The notes under the pieces were generated by a model. That model was given only the letters and a program-made list of their open reading frames with translations, searched no databases and was not told the origin of the DNA. Positions 1-9,604 of a DNA stretch of 64,000 nt are shown here, one piece after another. The position numbers and the translations under genes were made by a program. The stretch's first letter is position 1; each line of letters opens with the position of its first letter. This stretch comes from Gordius sp. MW1 (lineage: Eukaryota > Nematomorpha > Gordioida > Gordea > Gordiidae): contig OZ038528.1 of NCBI GenBank assembly GCA_964036665.1, positions 8,128,501-8,192,500 of the forward strand, written 5' to 3'.

Positions 1-1645
1 CTTGTAAAGCAGGTTGGTCATGGGGGTACTCCTTCTTAAAAACATCCGAGCAATGCTTCCATAGGTATTCCATCTGGACCATTAGCTTTTCCTTTTTGCG
101 TCTTGTTCATTTGTGCCCTAACTTCATCCTCCTGAATTAGTTCGACCATACTTATGCTTGACTCAATATTGGGAAGGAAACGGAAACCTTTGTCATTTGT
201 AATATTCATTAGTTTCTTAAAATATCCTTTCCACCTTTATCACTTCCTTCGGCTTGAATAAGGTTTAACCCTTCTCGTTTTTGCCTATTTTAAGAACTCC
301 GACATCGCGACTTTTCTTCTCCCTTATCTTGGCCAATTTGCACATAAGCCTATCGCCCTCTTTATGATCCAGTTTGTTTGCCATCTCGGTGTAGGCGGCA
401 TCCTTCGCTATTGCAACGGCCTTTTTTGCGGCTCTCTTTGCCTCCCTATACTCTTGATAATCCTCCGACATTTTTGATTTATGCCACCGTCTAAATAGAT
501 TTTTCTTTCTTTGGAAGAAATCCCTAACCGATCCCATCACCATAGTTCACTATTTATACCTTTGCCTCCTTTGGTCTGTCCTAGAACACGAATCGCTGTT
601 TCCTTTATGTCCTTAGTTAGCGTCTCTCAATCGTCGTCTACGTCCCTTTGTAACTTCCTTGCACCCAAAAGTGAGGAGGCTTTTTGATGGTATTCTTCGT
701 TCGTCGACGTATCCTTTAGCCTTTCGTATTTAATTCGAGGTTCATAGACCTTACTTATTTGGGAAATACTCTTCTGTCAAGATCCATAAAAAGGTGACGA
801 TGTTACCTGGCTCCCGGTATTACTTTGCAATCCTTGATACTCCATAAGTCCTTTCACCGTATGAGCAGATAGTCAATTTAACTAAAATGCTTTCCACTTC
901 TATAAGCTACAATATGATTTTCGCGTTTTTAAAAATAGGAAATATAGCCATGTCGTATGCTTGGGATACATGGAGAAGTTTTTCTCCTTCTTTGTTCTTC
1001 AGACTATGCCCATAGCCTCCATAATTTCGCTCAAATCCGAGGCGATCTTTCCTTACGTGGGCGTTAAAATTTCTTCCTGTCCTATTCCTTGTATTTCCTT
1101 TTCCAAAGATCAAAAAATATGTTCCTCGTATTCCATACACCCACATTAGGGAGCATACACATAACGGTTAGGAGGCCCCCTTGATCTGCAGCCTTCATAC
1201 ACATTAATCTGTCTGAACAACACTTGACTTTCACAACCTTGTCCTTGAACGATTCGCTTAGAACGACACCGACCCCGTTTCTACCATTTGGGAATCTACT
1301 GTAGAAAACTCCCGATCTTTGGTTCCGTTCCACCTCGTAACTTGTAGGCAGGCGATTTGTACCTTCCTTATTTTTAGCATTTGTGCGATTTCGATGCTCT
1401 TTCTCGTCAAGGTTTCTACATTACAACACGTTATTCGCATTCTTTCCGGGACTAACTTACCCGCCTTCGTTGTGAGTTGGGCAGTATTCCTAGTGTGTTT
1501 TTCACCTTTGTTTGTGGAGGAAGCCGTACTTTCTCTTGTAAAATTTTGTTTGAAACTATCATGATTTTGGAGTTGGTTTTTTTAGCCGGTTTCCCACCCG
1601 CCAACCCTCCAGTTTTTATAATCAAAATAAATATTAAATTAGCTA
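1..1645 (-). mobile_element. RTE-type LINE, 5 prime part (endonuclease, linker, start of RT), decayed
   Basis: A non-LTR retrotransposon read on the minus strand and running off the left edge of the window. Its 5 prime end is near 1645 and shares sequence with the RTE copy ending near 37660. The AP-type endonuclease starts at about 1440 (motifs TCCNVETLT and LQVTRWNGTK, where intact relatives have NVRTLT and QETRWKG) and then breaks into several frames around 1082-1333. The linker at 265-543 is rich in Lys, Ala and Glu. The first RT motif (KANGPDG-like) is readable at 1-120. The best match by eye is the RTE group that is often annotated as craniofacial development protein 2-like. Frameshifts and stops show that it is inactive. 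Confidence 0.85.
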
Positions 1646-1649
1646 CAAT

Positions 1650-3400
1650 GGTTAAGGATTTTTTTAGCACTCCAGCGACCTCTTGCCTGCCAAGCATTAA
1701 ATTAGTAATGAGTCTACTAGGAGTTTGTTATGCTAGAACACTTAATACACCTCAGAAATGTCACATAATACGATTGTTTTGCCATTCACATTACCTTCCA
1801 CATTATAAAGGCAGGGTTGGCAGGACAGGTGACCCATAATCCACTGATTTTAAGGTCGAATTTTGCACTACATTTAAATATATCAGCATTATTACCTTTA
1901 TTAATAAAAAAGATTTCATGTCTATATTTTTTTGAAAATGGATTTAGTAAATTATACAGTTTATCAGTTTTTATACAATATTTTATTCCTTCTTTGATTG
2001 TATAAAATTAGTAATCGTAATTCTTATCCAAAATAAATGGAGAATTAAATTAAAAAATTTGACAAGTATATAACAAAATTACTGCTAAAAATTTGCAAAA
2101 TCTCATTTGGGTCCGGGCAGTTTGGGCAAATCTAATTAATCGGGCTTTGTCGGGCTGGCCCAAGCAAGCAATTTATCTAAAAAATTTGACCGGGCCGGGT
2201 TCGGGCCGATAAATTTGAACAAATCTTATACAACTTTGTAATGTGTGCATCTAATTACTTTTGTTACAAAAATGATATAAATCATTTACTTGTTAGCAAT
2301 AGAATATAAAAATGTGATAAATTCTTTAGAAACCACTGACGACGGTTATATCAAATGGCTAAAACTCTTTTATTAAATATTTATCTGAAGGTATTAGTTA
2401 ATTTTACCAATGCCAACTAAGGGTCCCATTAAGTTCAAATATGTAAATGACAAGTCCATATAAGTTCTTGAGTAATAATATGGTTTGCCATTTTGATTTT
2501 TTTTAAATTTATTATATTTAAGTAATAAATTAAATTAATTAGGGGAAAAATAGTATGAAAATTTTAAAAAGTCTAACATGTCTACATTTCTCGTCGAGAC
2601 CAAGGTTTTTCTAGACCGAAACGAGACTCTCACATGGGCTCCTACGATGAGAGGAGATTTTATTTTCGTGACCGAGACGAGATCTAAACACTAAATGTGT
2701 ACTAAATAGCTTCATAATAAAAGAAATCAGATGTAGGGGCCGGAGAGGATGCGTATGAATTATTGGAGAAAAAAATAGAAACATATCTCATTAAAAACGC
2801 GATTTTGGTTTAGAAATCTAGAACGGGCCGCTTTTAGAAGGTCGGCCCGCCGTACCCATTTTAAAAGCTTCAAGGTCCGTCAAAGCCCGCCCGTAATTTT
2901 TCTTAACACGTCAGGCCCGTCCTAGCCTGTCCGTGAATTTTCAGGGCCCTCTGTGAAATCTTTAGTCCCGTCCGTAACCGTTTAAAACAAATTCAGGCCC
3001 TCCCAAGCCCGCTCATATTTATTTCGAAGAACTCCGCGCCTGGCCCAATTCATCAATATGATAATGCAGTAAGGTTTCTTTAATACTTTATGATAATAAT
3101 AATTTAAAGTTATTTAATTATAATTTGAGTTAATACACTTAAGAAGTTTCAATATAGTAATAACATTAAAATACTTAAAATAAATTACACGAGAATATTC
3201 AACTTTCAACAAACAATTCACTTTTATTTGATTTTAAGTTAATACGACTAAGATTTACAATTCAGTATTCCCATTAAATTAAAATAGTTTAATAAAATTG
3301 CATGAGAATATTAAACTTTCAATAAGCAGTTTACATTGATTTGATTAATTTATTCATTTAATACACCTAAGTTTTAAATTATAACAAAGATATTTATTGA
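1650..3400. other. AT-rich stretch without a recognised gene; contains GC-rich repeat islands
   Basis: No host exon was recognised here. At 2096-2215 and 2816-3050, short blocks of GGGC, CGGG and GGGCCGGG-type words stand out from the AT-rich background. They resemble the ends of the hAT-like MITE at 53108-53737 in composition and word use, and may be the two ends of an older relative. No clean terminal repeats or target duplication could be drawn. Confidence 0.35.
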
Positions 3401-3404
3401 ATTA

Positions 3405-3745
3405 CTAGCTGTACCCGGCCAAGCGTTGCTTTGGCTTATTCCCTAATTAGCTAAATAACAATGTAGAAACAATTTTTGAGTACAGCGTTTAAAGTACGAT
3501 GATGGTAGAATAATAGAGTTAGTAATTTAGGCTGTGTCGGCGTTGTTCGCAATAGCATCTCGTAAGTGAATGTATTCTTCCGCACGCAGTTCCTGTGTTA
3601 TACCTTAAGTATCGTAGGCGTCGCTCTCTATCTTCACATACATGTAGACCATGAATTGTTAGCAAAGCTAACGACATCGTAATATGACGTTGTCTTGACC
3701 GCGTCTAATCATCAAACGATATGCATAAAAATCCTTCGAGCTAAC
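3405..3745 (-). mobile_element. Helitron remnant: 3 prime end plus part of the replication protein
   Basis: On the minus strand, the sequence ends in GGGTACAGCTAG followed by T, which fits a Helitron 3 prime terminus (CTRR with a host T). Upstream of it, a broken reading frame contains RLMIRRGQDNVILRCR, then YVKIES and LRAEEYIHLRDAI. These words fit the Helitron_like_N domain of Rep-helicase proteins. At least three stops or frame changes interrupt it. The rest of the element is missing, and an RLE LINE begins at about 3795. Confidence 0.75.
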
Positions 3746-3794
3746 CTCTTGTTTGTTTCGGCTCCTGTCCTAATTTAATGTAAAAGATATATAT

Positions 3795-4691
3795 TTACTT
3801 TAATAATGCCTTTGGAACACATTCATATATAAACACCCACAATGGTTTGGTTTTGAGTAAAGCTCTCTGTCCATCCTGTAATAGGAAACTATCTGTGAAC
3901 AAAAATAATTGTTTCTTATTACATGGCCCTAAAACCCTTCGTTGCCCTTTCTCTGGACAAAAGGCCCCAACAGATATTAATATACCTCCCCTAACCCTTA
4001 ATATTGAACAAACATGTGAGCCTTCTAACCCCATAGAATCACCAGTAAAAACTCAACCGCTCAATTATCAAATCAGTGATTTAGAGCCTAATTTCACCTG
4101 GAGCAATGCGTTCCTTGCTCAATCCTTCCCCAACACTATAAATGGGATTCCACGAGGAGCTCGCCCAGCCTTGCAACAATTATTGATAACACTATCCAAT
4201 CAATTGCAAATCATCTTGAAAATCTTATGGGTTGGGACAAGTTACTCAATTTAGCATTCAAAATTTTATTTGTTCCTCCCAATAAAGAAATTAACTTATC
4301 TAAGCATATCAAAGATGCAATTTTAAATCTCAATAATGGTTTATGCCATCCCACACAAACTAAACAAACAACAATTATTGACACAGCCTTACAACAGAAA
4401 GCAAATAGAATCTCAAAAAAGCTTAATTCTTACAACTTGAGAGGAGCTTTAAATGAGTTCTATAAAAATCACACTATGGTTTTAGCCAACCAAGACTCAT
4501 TCAACCAGATTAATATATTACATCCCATATCTCAACATGCATTTAAATACATAAACAGTACTTCTTCGTTGATTTTATCTTCCCAAGAAATCAGGCTATT
4601 AATTCATTTCCCATTGATTCCGCAGCAAGACTAGATGGCATAAAACCTAACTTCCTGCAAGATCTAATAAATTTAAAGAATAATAATTCAA
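3795..4691 (+). mobile_element. RLE-type LINE copy A, 5 prime half
   Basis: This is the first half of a non-LTR retrotransposon whose second half resumes at 9605. Two overlapping frames (3847-4254 and 4227-4634) carry an N-terminal Cys/His zinc-finger-like segment (CPSCN, then H and CPF) and the region before the RT. The last readable words, IKPNFLQDLINLKNNN, run straight on to LLDSLTLLCNLIINANIPQ at about 9610 once the inserted RTE is ignored. One frameshift is visible near 4230. The element has no APE domain; the endonuclease of this type is C-terminal (see 9605-12115). Confidence 0.8.
4685..4691. repeat. Left copy of 7-base target duplication AATTCAA
   Basis: AATTCAA directly precedes the RTE sequence and recurs at 9598-9604, directly after the GAAGAAGAAGAG tail of the RTE. 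It marks the point where the RTE inserted into LINE copy A. Confidence 0.75.
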
Positions 4692-6235
4692 ACCGAGATG
4701 GCAAACAAACTGGATCATAAAGGGGGCGATAGGCTCATGTACAATACAATACAAATTGGCCAAGATAAGGGAGAAGAAAAGCCGCGATGTCGGAGTTCCT
4801 AAAATAGTCAAAGACGAGAAGGGTCAAACCTTATTCAAGCCGAAGGAAGTGATGGAAAGGTGGAAAGGATATTTTAAGAAACTTATGAATATTGCAAATG
4901 ACAAGGATTCCCTTCCCGAAATTGAGCCAAATATAAGTATGGTAGAACTCTTTCCAGAGGATGAAGTTAGGACACAAATGAATAAGATGCAAAAAGGAAA
5001 AGCAAATGGCCCAGATGGAATACTTATGGAAGCATTGCTCGGATGCGGTGAAGAAGGAGTCACCACCATGACGAACCTCCTTAACAAGATAATGGTAGAA
5101 GAGCGAATTCCGAATCAATGGAGAGCAAGCACGATTATACCCTTATTTAAAGGCAAAGGTGACACTCAAGACTGTGCCAATTACAGAGGTATCAAGCTAA
5201 CTTGCCACTCCTTGAAGCTTATTGAAAGGATTTAGTAACAAGGCTAAAAAACGGGGTGGAAATATCGGCTAACCAATTCGGATTTGTGGCCGGCAAATCC
5301 ACAATCGACCCAATCTTCGCACTAAGACAAATAATGGATAAGTATGGTGAAAAGAGGAAAGACCTACATATGGTCTTTATCGACTTGGAGAAAGCTTATG
5401 ACACGGTCCCCCGCGATTTAATATGGTGGTGCCTGATAAAAAAAATATCCCTGGCGCATATATACGGCTTATGAAAAATATTTATGAAGCCTCAAACTCT
5501 TGTGTTAGGACGACAGTTGGAGACTCTAAATCTTTTCGGGTTAAAATTGGATTACATCAATGATCCTATAAGTCCCTTTTTATTTAATATAATTATAGAC
5601 ACGATAACGAGGGACATTCAGAAGCCATCGCCATGGTGCGTGCTATATGCCAATGATATAGTTCTATGAGAGGAAACAAGGGATAAAGTATTCGAAGAAA
5701 CCAAAAGGTGGTCAAAGCGCTTAGCTGGATATGGGTTAAAGGTCAACGATCGAAAAACGGTATATATGGAAATGAACGGTACAAGCAGCCCATCGCTGGA
5801 TGACCCTCTAAAGTAGCCAAAAGTAGACAGGTTTACATACCTCCGCTCGATGCTACATCAAGAGGGAGGTTGAGCAACGGTCAATGCCCGGATCCAAAAA
5901 GTATGGCTTAAATGGCGAAGTATATCGGGTGTAATGTGCGACAAGAAAATACCAATATGGGAGCAAAGCTTACAAATCCATGACCGGTGTTACTCTATGG
6001 AAGTGAAACATGGGCATTAAACACCACGGAAGGAAAGCTATTACAAGCCACAGAGATGAGAATGATACGTTGGAGCTTGGGGTATCCTAAGCTCGACCAT
6101 ATGACGAATGACTTTCTCATGACAAAAATGTGTATTTAACCTATGGCGGACATGATTAACGAAAATCGGCTAAGGTGGTATGGGTATATACTAAGAAGAG
6201 ACACGAATGACGTAAATCGAAAAGTATTGGACATG
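4692..6235 (+). mobile_element. RTE-type LINE copy 2 (RT region), 5 prime truncated, split by gypsy
   Basis: This RTE element lacks its endonuclease, because it starts in the linker (4692, reading ANKLDHK in a broken frame). The RT runs through 4756-5235 (KANGPDG, then IPNQWRASTIIPLFKGKGD and NYRGIKL), 5256-5474 (NQFGFVAGKSTIDPIFALRQ and VFIDLEKAYDTVPR) and 5484-5669. The catalytic YADD box reads YAND, so the second catalytic aspartate box is damaged, and stops and frameshifts separate the three parts. It is interrupted at 6235 by a gypsy fragment and resumes at 9418. Confidence 0.9.
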
Positions 6236-9200
6236 TGACTATGACCCTTGGCACTCCTAACCGTGCAAACCATTCCCGCAACGCCTTGATAATTCCATCT
6301 GAATGTAGCGAATTTAAAATCCTTACTTCTGGCCATTTTGAATACGCATCTACTAATACTAGCCAATATTTGTGGTTAACTGGACCAGCCAAATCGATAT
6401 GTACACGGTCCATTGGCTCCTCCGTAGTAGGCCATAAATATAAAGGAGATTCGGCCATATTCGGTCGAGTTTGTTGGCAGCTTTGACACCTGTGAACAAA
6501 GTTTTCAATATCATCGTTAATATTTGGCCACCAACAATAAAATTTTGCTAGGTCAATCATGCCCGATATCCCCGGATGTCCGGTGTGCAGATTCTCGAGC
6601 ACAGCTTGCTTTAAATTTTCTGGAATCACTAACCGATTTTGCCAGTAAAGTAAATTATTTTCAACGGATAATTCATTTTTCTTTGGGTAAAATAACTTAC
6701 GAATAGTTGCATCGTTGGCAGGTTTGCTCCAATTGCAACGGATCATATCAATAACAGAATTTAATCTTGCATCCCTCCTTGTTCCTTCCACCAACGTCTT
6801 CCTATCAAATTCTAAATCTTCAATCATGTGTATGTGAATGTCTTCACTAACATCTACAAGGGTAGGTAACCGCGATAATGAATCTGCTATTTGGTTCCTA
6901 TCACCAGATATATACTCAACTTTAAAATCGTATGCCATTAATTTTGTACTCCATCTTTGTAATCGCAAGTTGCAATTGTGATGATGTCCCTGGCGACCAA
7001 ATATATATTGTAAAGGTCGATGATCTGTTCTCAATACGAATGTTCTCCCATATAGGTATTGATGGAATTTATTAACAGCATATATGATACCTAAAGCTTC
7101 TTTATCAATAGTGGAATATTCTTTTTCTGCCGGGGTTAAAACTCTTGATGCATACGCTATGGGCTTTTCTTTCCCATCAGGCTCCACGTGCATAAGTACC
7201 GCCCCCAGTCCTGTATCACATGCATCTGTGTATAAAACTATTGGTTTATTTAATGAATAAGGAACCACACTATCTTCTTTTGATATTAGGGTCTTTAATT
7301 TATCAAAACATTTTTCTTCCTCTATTCCCCATTCCCATTTAGAGTCCTTTTTTAGAAGGTTGTGTAATGTGACGCATTGTGGTTGAAGCATCGGTATAAA
7401 TCTTCCTACATAATTCAATAACCCTAAAAATCCTTTGAGTTCAGACTTGTTTGTTGGTCTTTTGCAGTCCCTTAAGGCCAAAATTTTCTCTTCCGTAGGT
7501 TGAATGCCTTTAGAACTAATTTTATGACCTAAGTAGACAACGGAATCTTGAAGGAACTTTATTTTACTCGGGGTTGTAGTTATCCCTACTTCTTCAAAAC
7601 GTTTTAATACTTCTTTAATATTTGACACATGTTGTTCGTCATTTATTCCCGTTATTATAATGTCATCTATAAACACTGCCGTGTTGGGAATTCCATATAA
7701 AAGGTTGCTTATATACCTCTGAAATATTAAAGGGGCAACCTTGATTCCAAATGGTAGTCTGCGATAACGATATAATCCCAAGTGTGTTGCAATTGTAAGT
7801 AACCTTGCACTCCGTTCAGACATTTTCAACTGCAAGAATGCGTCTTTTAAATCGATGACGGTAAATTTATTGCCTCCAATCAGTTTTGCTGTAACATCTT
7901 CAAAAGTAGGCAACGTATCCCCAACATCGTACAAATAATCATTTAATGTGACTTTGAAGTCTCCACATATCCTGATTGATTTATCTTTCTTATAACGGTT
8001 TACGGTAGGTGTGCACCATTGAATTGCAGTGTTTGAATCAATTTTTTCGATTACATCTTCTTCCAATAATCTTTTAATCTCTTTTTCAATGGCCTCCCTC
8101 ATTGGAAAAGGTACCCTACGCGGGGGCAAACTTATAGGCCTATAAGGGGTTTTTAAATGTAAATCTACCAAAAAATTGTTTACTACGCCCAATTTCTCTG
8201 AAAATACTTTGGGAAATTGATCAATCAAATTTTCTAACTTAATTTGTCGAATATAAATATTTTTTGGCAGTTCAAATCCAAATTTTAAAATTTCAGGCAA
8301 CCCTAATATTAAATCACCTTCATTGACTACTATCACATAGATGTCAAAACATTTATCATTAATTTGCCCTTTAACTAAACACCTACCTAAAGTTTTGATA
8401 TTATAATTTCCATAACCTAATATGCTAGGACATTCTGTTAACCCGGGCTGACCTATCTCTATCCAAGTCTGCTTATCTATTACAGTAGCCTGAGCAGCTG
8501 TATCAAACTCAAAATTATAAGGTTTCCCATTTAATATTGCTCTAACCAAAGCTCTATTGATTTTATAAGTTTTAATACATCTAATGTAATTGTTATCATT
8601 TCCTCTATTTAAATAATTCCCATTCATTTCCTTATTGAAATTCTTAAATTTATAATAAGAATTATATTTATTTAAATGACAAAACCTAGCTATGTGACCT
8701 TGTTTCTTACAATTAAAACATATCAGCTCACTATAGTTATTATTTTGACCTTTTACAATTTTATTAATATCATTATGTATGACCTTATCCTCTACTTCAT
8801 CCCTTGCTCTTTCATAACTTATAGCTAATTCATATACAGTTTTGAATTTTAGCTTTTCATCTCCATCTTTACCTTCTGGAAACCTGATCCTGATTTCATT
8901 TTCTACTCTGCTATTGTCTAAATTCAATAAGAACCCATCCCTTAACATTTCATCTTCATCATCATAATTACATTTTGTTATTAACCCCTTAAGTTTTTGA
9001 GCATACTCCTCAATTGAATCTGTACCTCTTCTACATCTTAAAAAACTTAGTCTCGAAAAAAAAATAGAATTTTTACTCTTAAATAATAATTTTAAATTAA
9101 TTACTAATTCATCAAAAGTGCAATTATTTATAAGTTTCGGATATACCTTAAGCTTTAACTTTTTCAGGGTAGGGAGGCCAATGAATGTTATGAGATATTT

Positions 9201-9311
9201 CTTCTTGTTCTCCGGCGCGACTTCTTTAATTTCCATGGCGTTCTCCAACACTAACAGCCAATCTTCTATGTCTACTTGATCTGTGAATTCTTCTATTTTG
9301 ACCAGCGCCAT
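6156..9311 (-). CDS. Ty3/gypsy Gag-Pol polyprotein, truncated in integrase
   Basis: This is a single open frame of 1051 codons, of which about 1025 are gypsy. Domains in order are: Gag-like region (1-190); one CCHC zinc knuckle (C198, C201, H206, C211); retropepsin with DTAA at 270-273; reverse transcriptase with VIDLKDAF (D486) and FIDD (D548, D549); RNase H with TDACDTG (D695), E738, TDHRPL (D762) and a late Asp at about 809; then integrase with H908, H911, C941, C944 and the first catalytic Asp in VHIDLAGP (D972). The frame leaves gypsy sequence at IVT (about residue 1025), just before the expected DNG with the second integrase Asp. The last 25 codons are antisense RTE. Gag and Pol are in one frame, and the absence of stops suggests a recent arrival compared with its surroundings. 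It cannot make an active integrase. Confidence 0.93.
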   Translation of the reverse strand: MALVKIEEFTDQVDIEDWLLVLENAMEIKEVAPENKKKYLITFIGLPTLKKLKLKVYPKLINNCTFDELVINLKLLFKSKNSIFFSRLSFLRCRRGTDSIEEYAQKLKGLITKCNYDDEDEMLRDGFLLNLDNSRVENEIRIRFPEGKDGDEKLKFKTVYELAISYERARDEVEDKVIHNDINKIVKGQNNNYSELICFNCKKQGHIARFCHLNKYNSYYKFKNFNKEMNGNYLNRGNDNNYIRCIKTYKINRALVRAILNGKPYNFEFDTAAQATVIDKQTWIEIGQPGLTECPSILGYGNYNIKTLGRCLVKGQINDKCFDIYVIVVNEGDLILGLPEILKFGFELPKNIYIRQIKLENLIDQFPKVFSEKLGVVNNFLVDLHLKTPYRPISLPPRRVPFPMREAIEKEIKRLLEEDVIEKIDSNTAIQWCTPTVNRYKKDKSIRICGDFKVTLNDYLYDVGDTLPTFEDVTAKLIGGNKFTVIDLKDAFLQLKMSERSARLLTIATHLGLYRYRRLPFGIKVAPLIFQRYISNLLYGIPNTAVFIDDIIITGINDEQHVSNIKEVLKRFEEVGITTTPSKIKFLQDSVVYLGHKISSKGIQPTEEKILALRDCKRPTNKSELKGFLGLLNYVGRFIPMLQPQCVTLHNLLKKDSKWEWGIEEEKCFDKLKTLISKEDSVVPYSLNKPIVLYTDACDTGLGAVLMHVEPDGKEKPIAYASRVLTPAEKEYSTIDKEALGIIYAVNKFHQYLYGRTFVLRTDHRPLQYIFGRQGHHHNCNLRLQRWSTKLMAYDFKVEYISGDRNQIADSLSRLPTLVDVSEDIHIHMIEDLEFDRKTLVEGTRRDARLNSVIDMIRCNWSKPANDATIRKLFYPKKNELSVENNLLYWQNRLVIPENLKQAVLENLHTGHPGISGMIDLAKFYCWWPNINDDIENFVHRCQSCQQTRPNMAESPLYLWPTTEEPMDRVHIDLAGPVNHKYWLVLVDAYSKWPEVRILNSLHSDGIIKALREWFARLGVPRVIVTCPILFDLRHSCLFLVYTHTTLADFR

Positions 9312-9417
9312 TTGTAGTATTTATTTACGATATGGAATTATAACAACCGGACAATAGTAATAGAAAACATATGTAACATAAAATATATACACAAGGAACG
9401 CTTAACAATATATTACA
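6236..9417 (-). mobile_element. Ty3/gypsy retrotransposon fragment without LTRs, nested in RTE copy 2
   Basis: This 3.2 kb fragment sits inside the RTE sequence. On its left the RTE stops at ACATG (6231-6235), and on its right the RTE resumes with GAGGTACC (9418). The other RTE copy (near 35400, minus strand) reads ACATGGAGGTGCC, so the host sequence is joined with no base lost and none duplicated. No LTR is visible in the roughly 106 bases between the gag ATG and the right edge, and the 3 prime end is cut inside integrase. This does not look like a standard integrase insertion. Confidence 0.85.
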
Positions 9418-9597
9418 GAGGTACCGGGCAAGAGAGGAATGGGACGACCCCGTGTCGCGTGGAAAGCGCAAGTCGATAAAGTAATGAAAACAAAAGAGAT
9501 TAGTCAAGATATGGCACTCACCCGGTCAAGATGGAAGAAACTCATCAAAACAAACCCACGACTGTGGGACCAAATAACTGATAAAGAAGAAGAAGAG
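9418..9597 (+). mobile_element. RTE-type LINE copy 2, 3 prime end
   Basis: This is the remainder of the RTE interrupted at 6235. It encodes the conserved C-terminal tail ([27 protein letters not shown]) that also appears on the minus strand at 35242-35439. The element ends with a short GAAGAAGAAGAG tail, followed by the right AATTCAA duplication at 9598-9604. Confidence 0.88.
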
Positions 9598-9604
9598 AAT
9601 TCAA
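9598..9604. repeat. Right copy of 7-base target duplication AATTCAA
   Basis: It matches 4685-4691 exactly and closes the RTE insertion. The reading frame of the outer LINE resumes directly after it. Confidence 0.75.

Noticed and set aside
6235-6706. Plus-strand open frames across the gypsy region
   Set aside because: They are shadows of the long minus-strand Gag-Pol frame, which has the conserved motifs.
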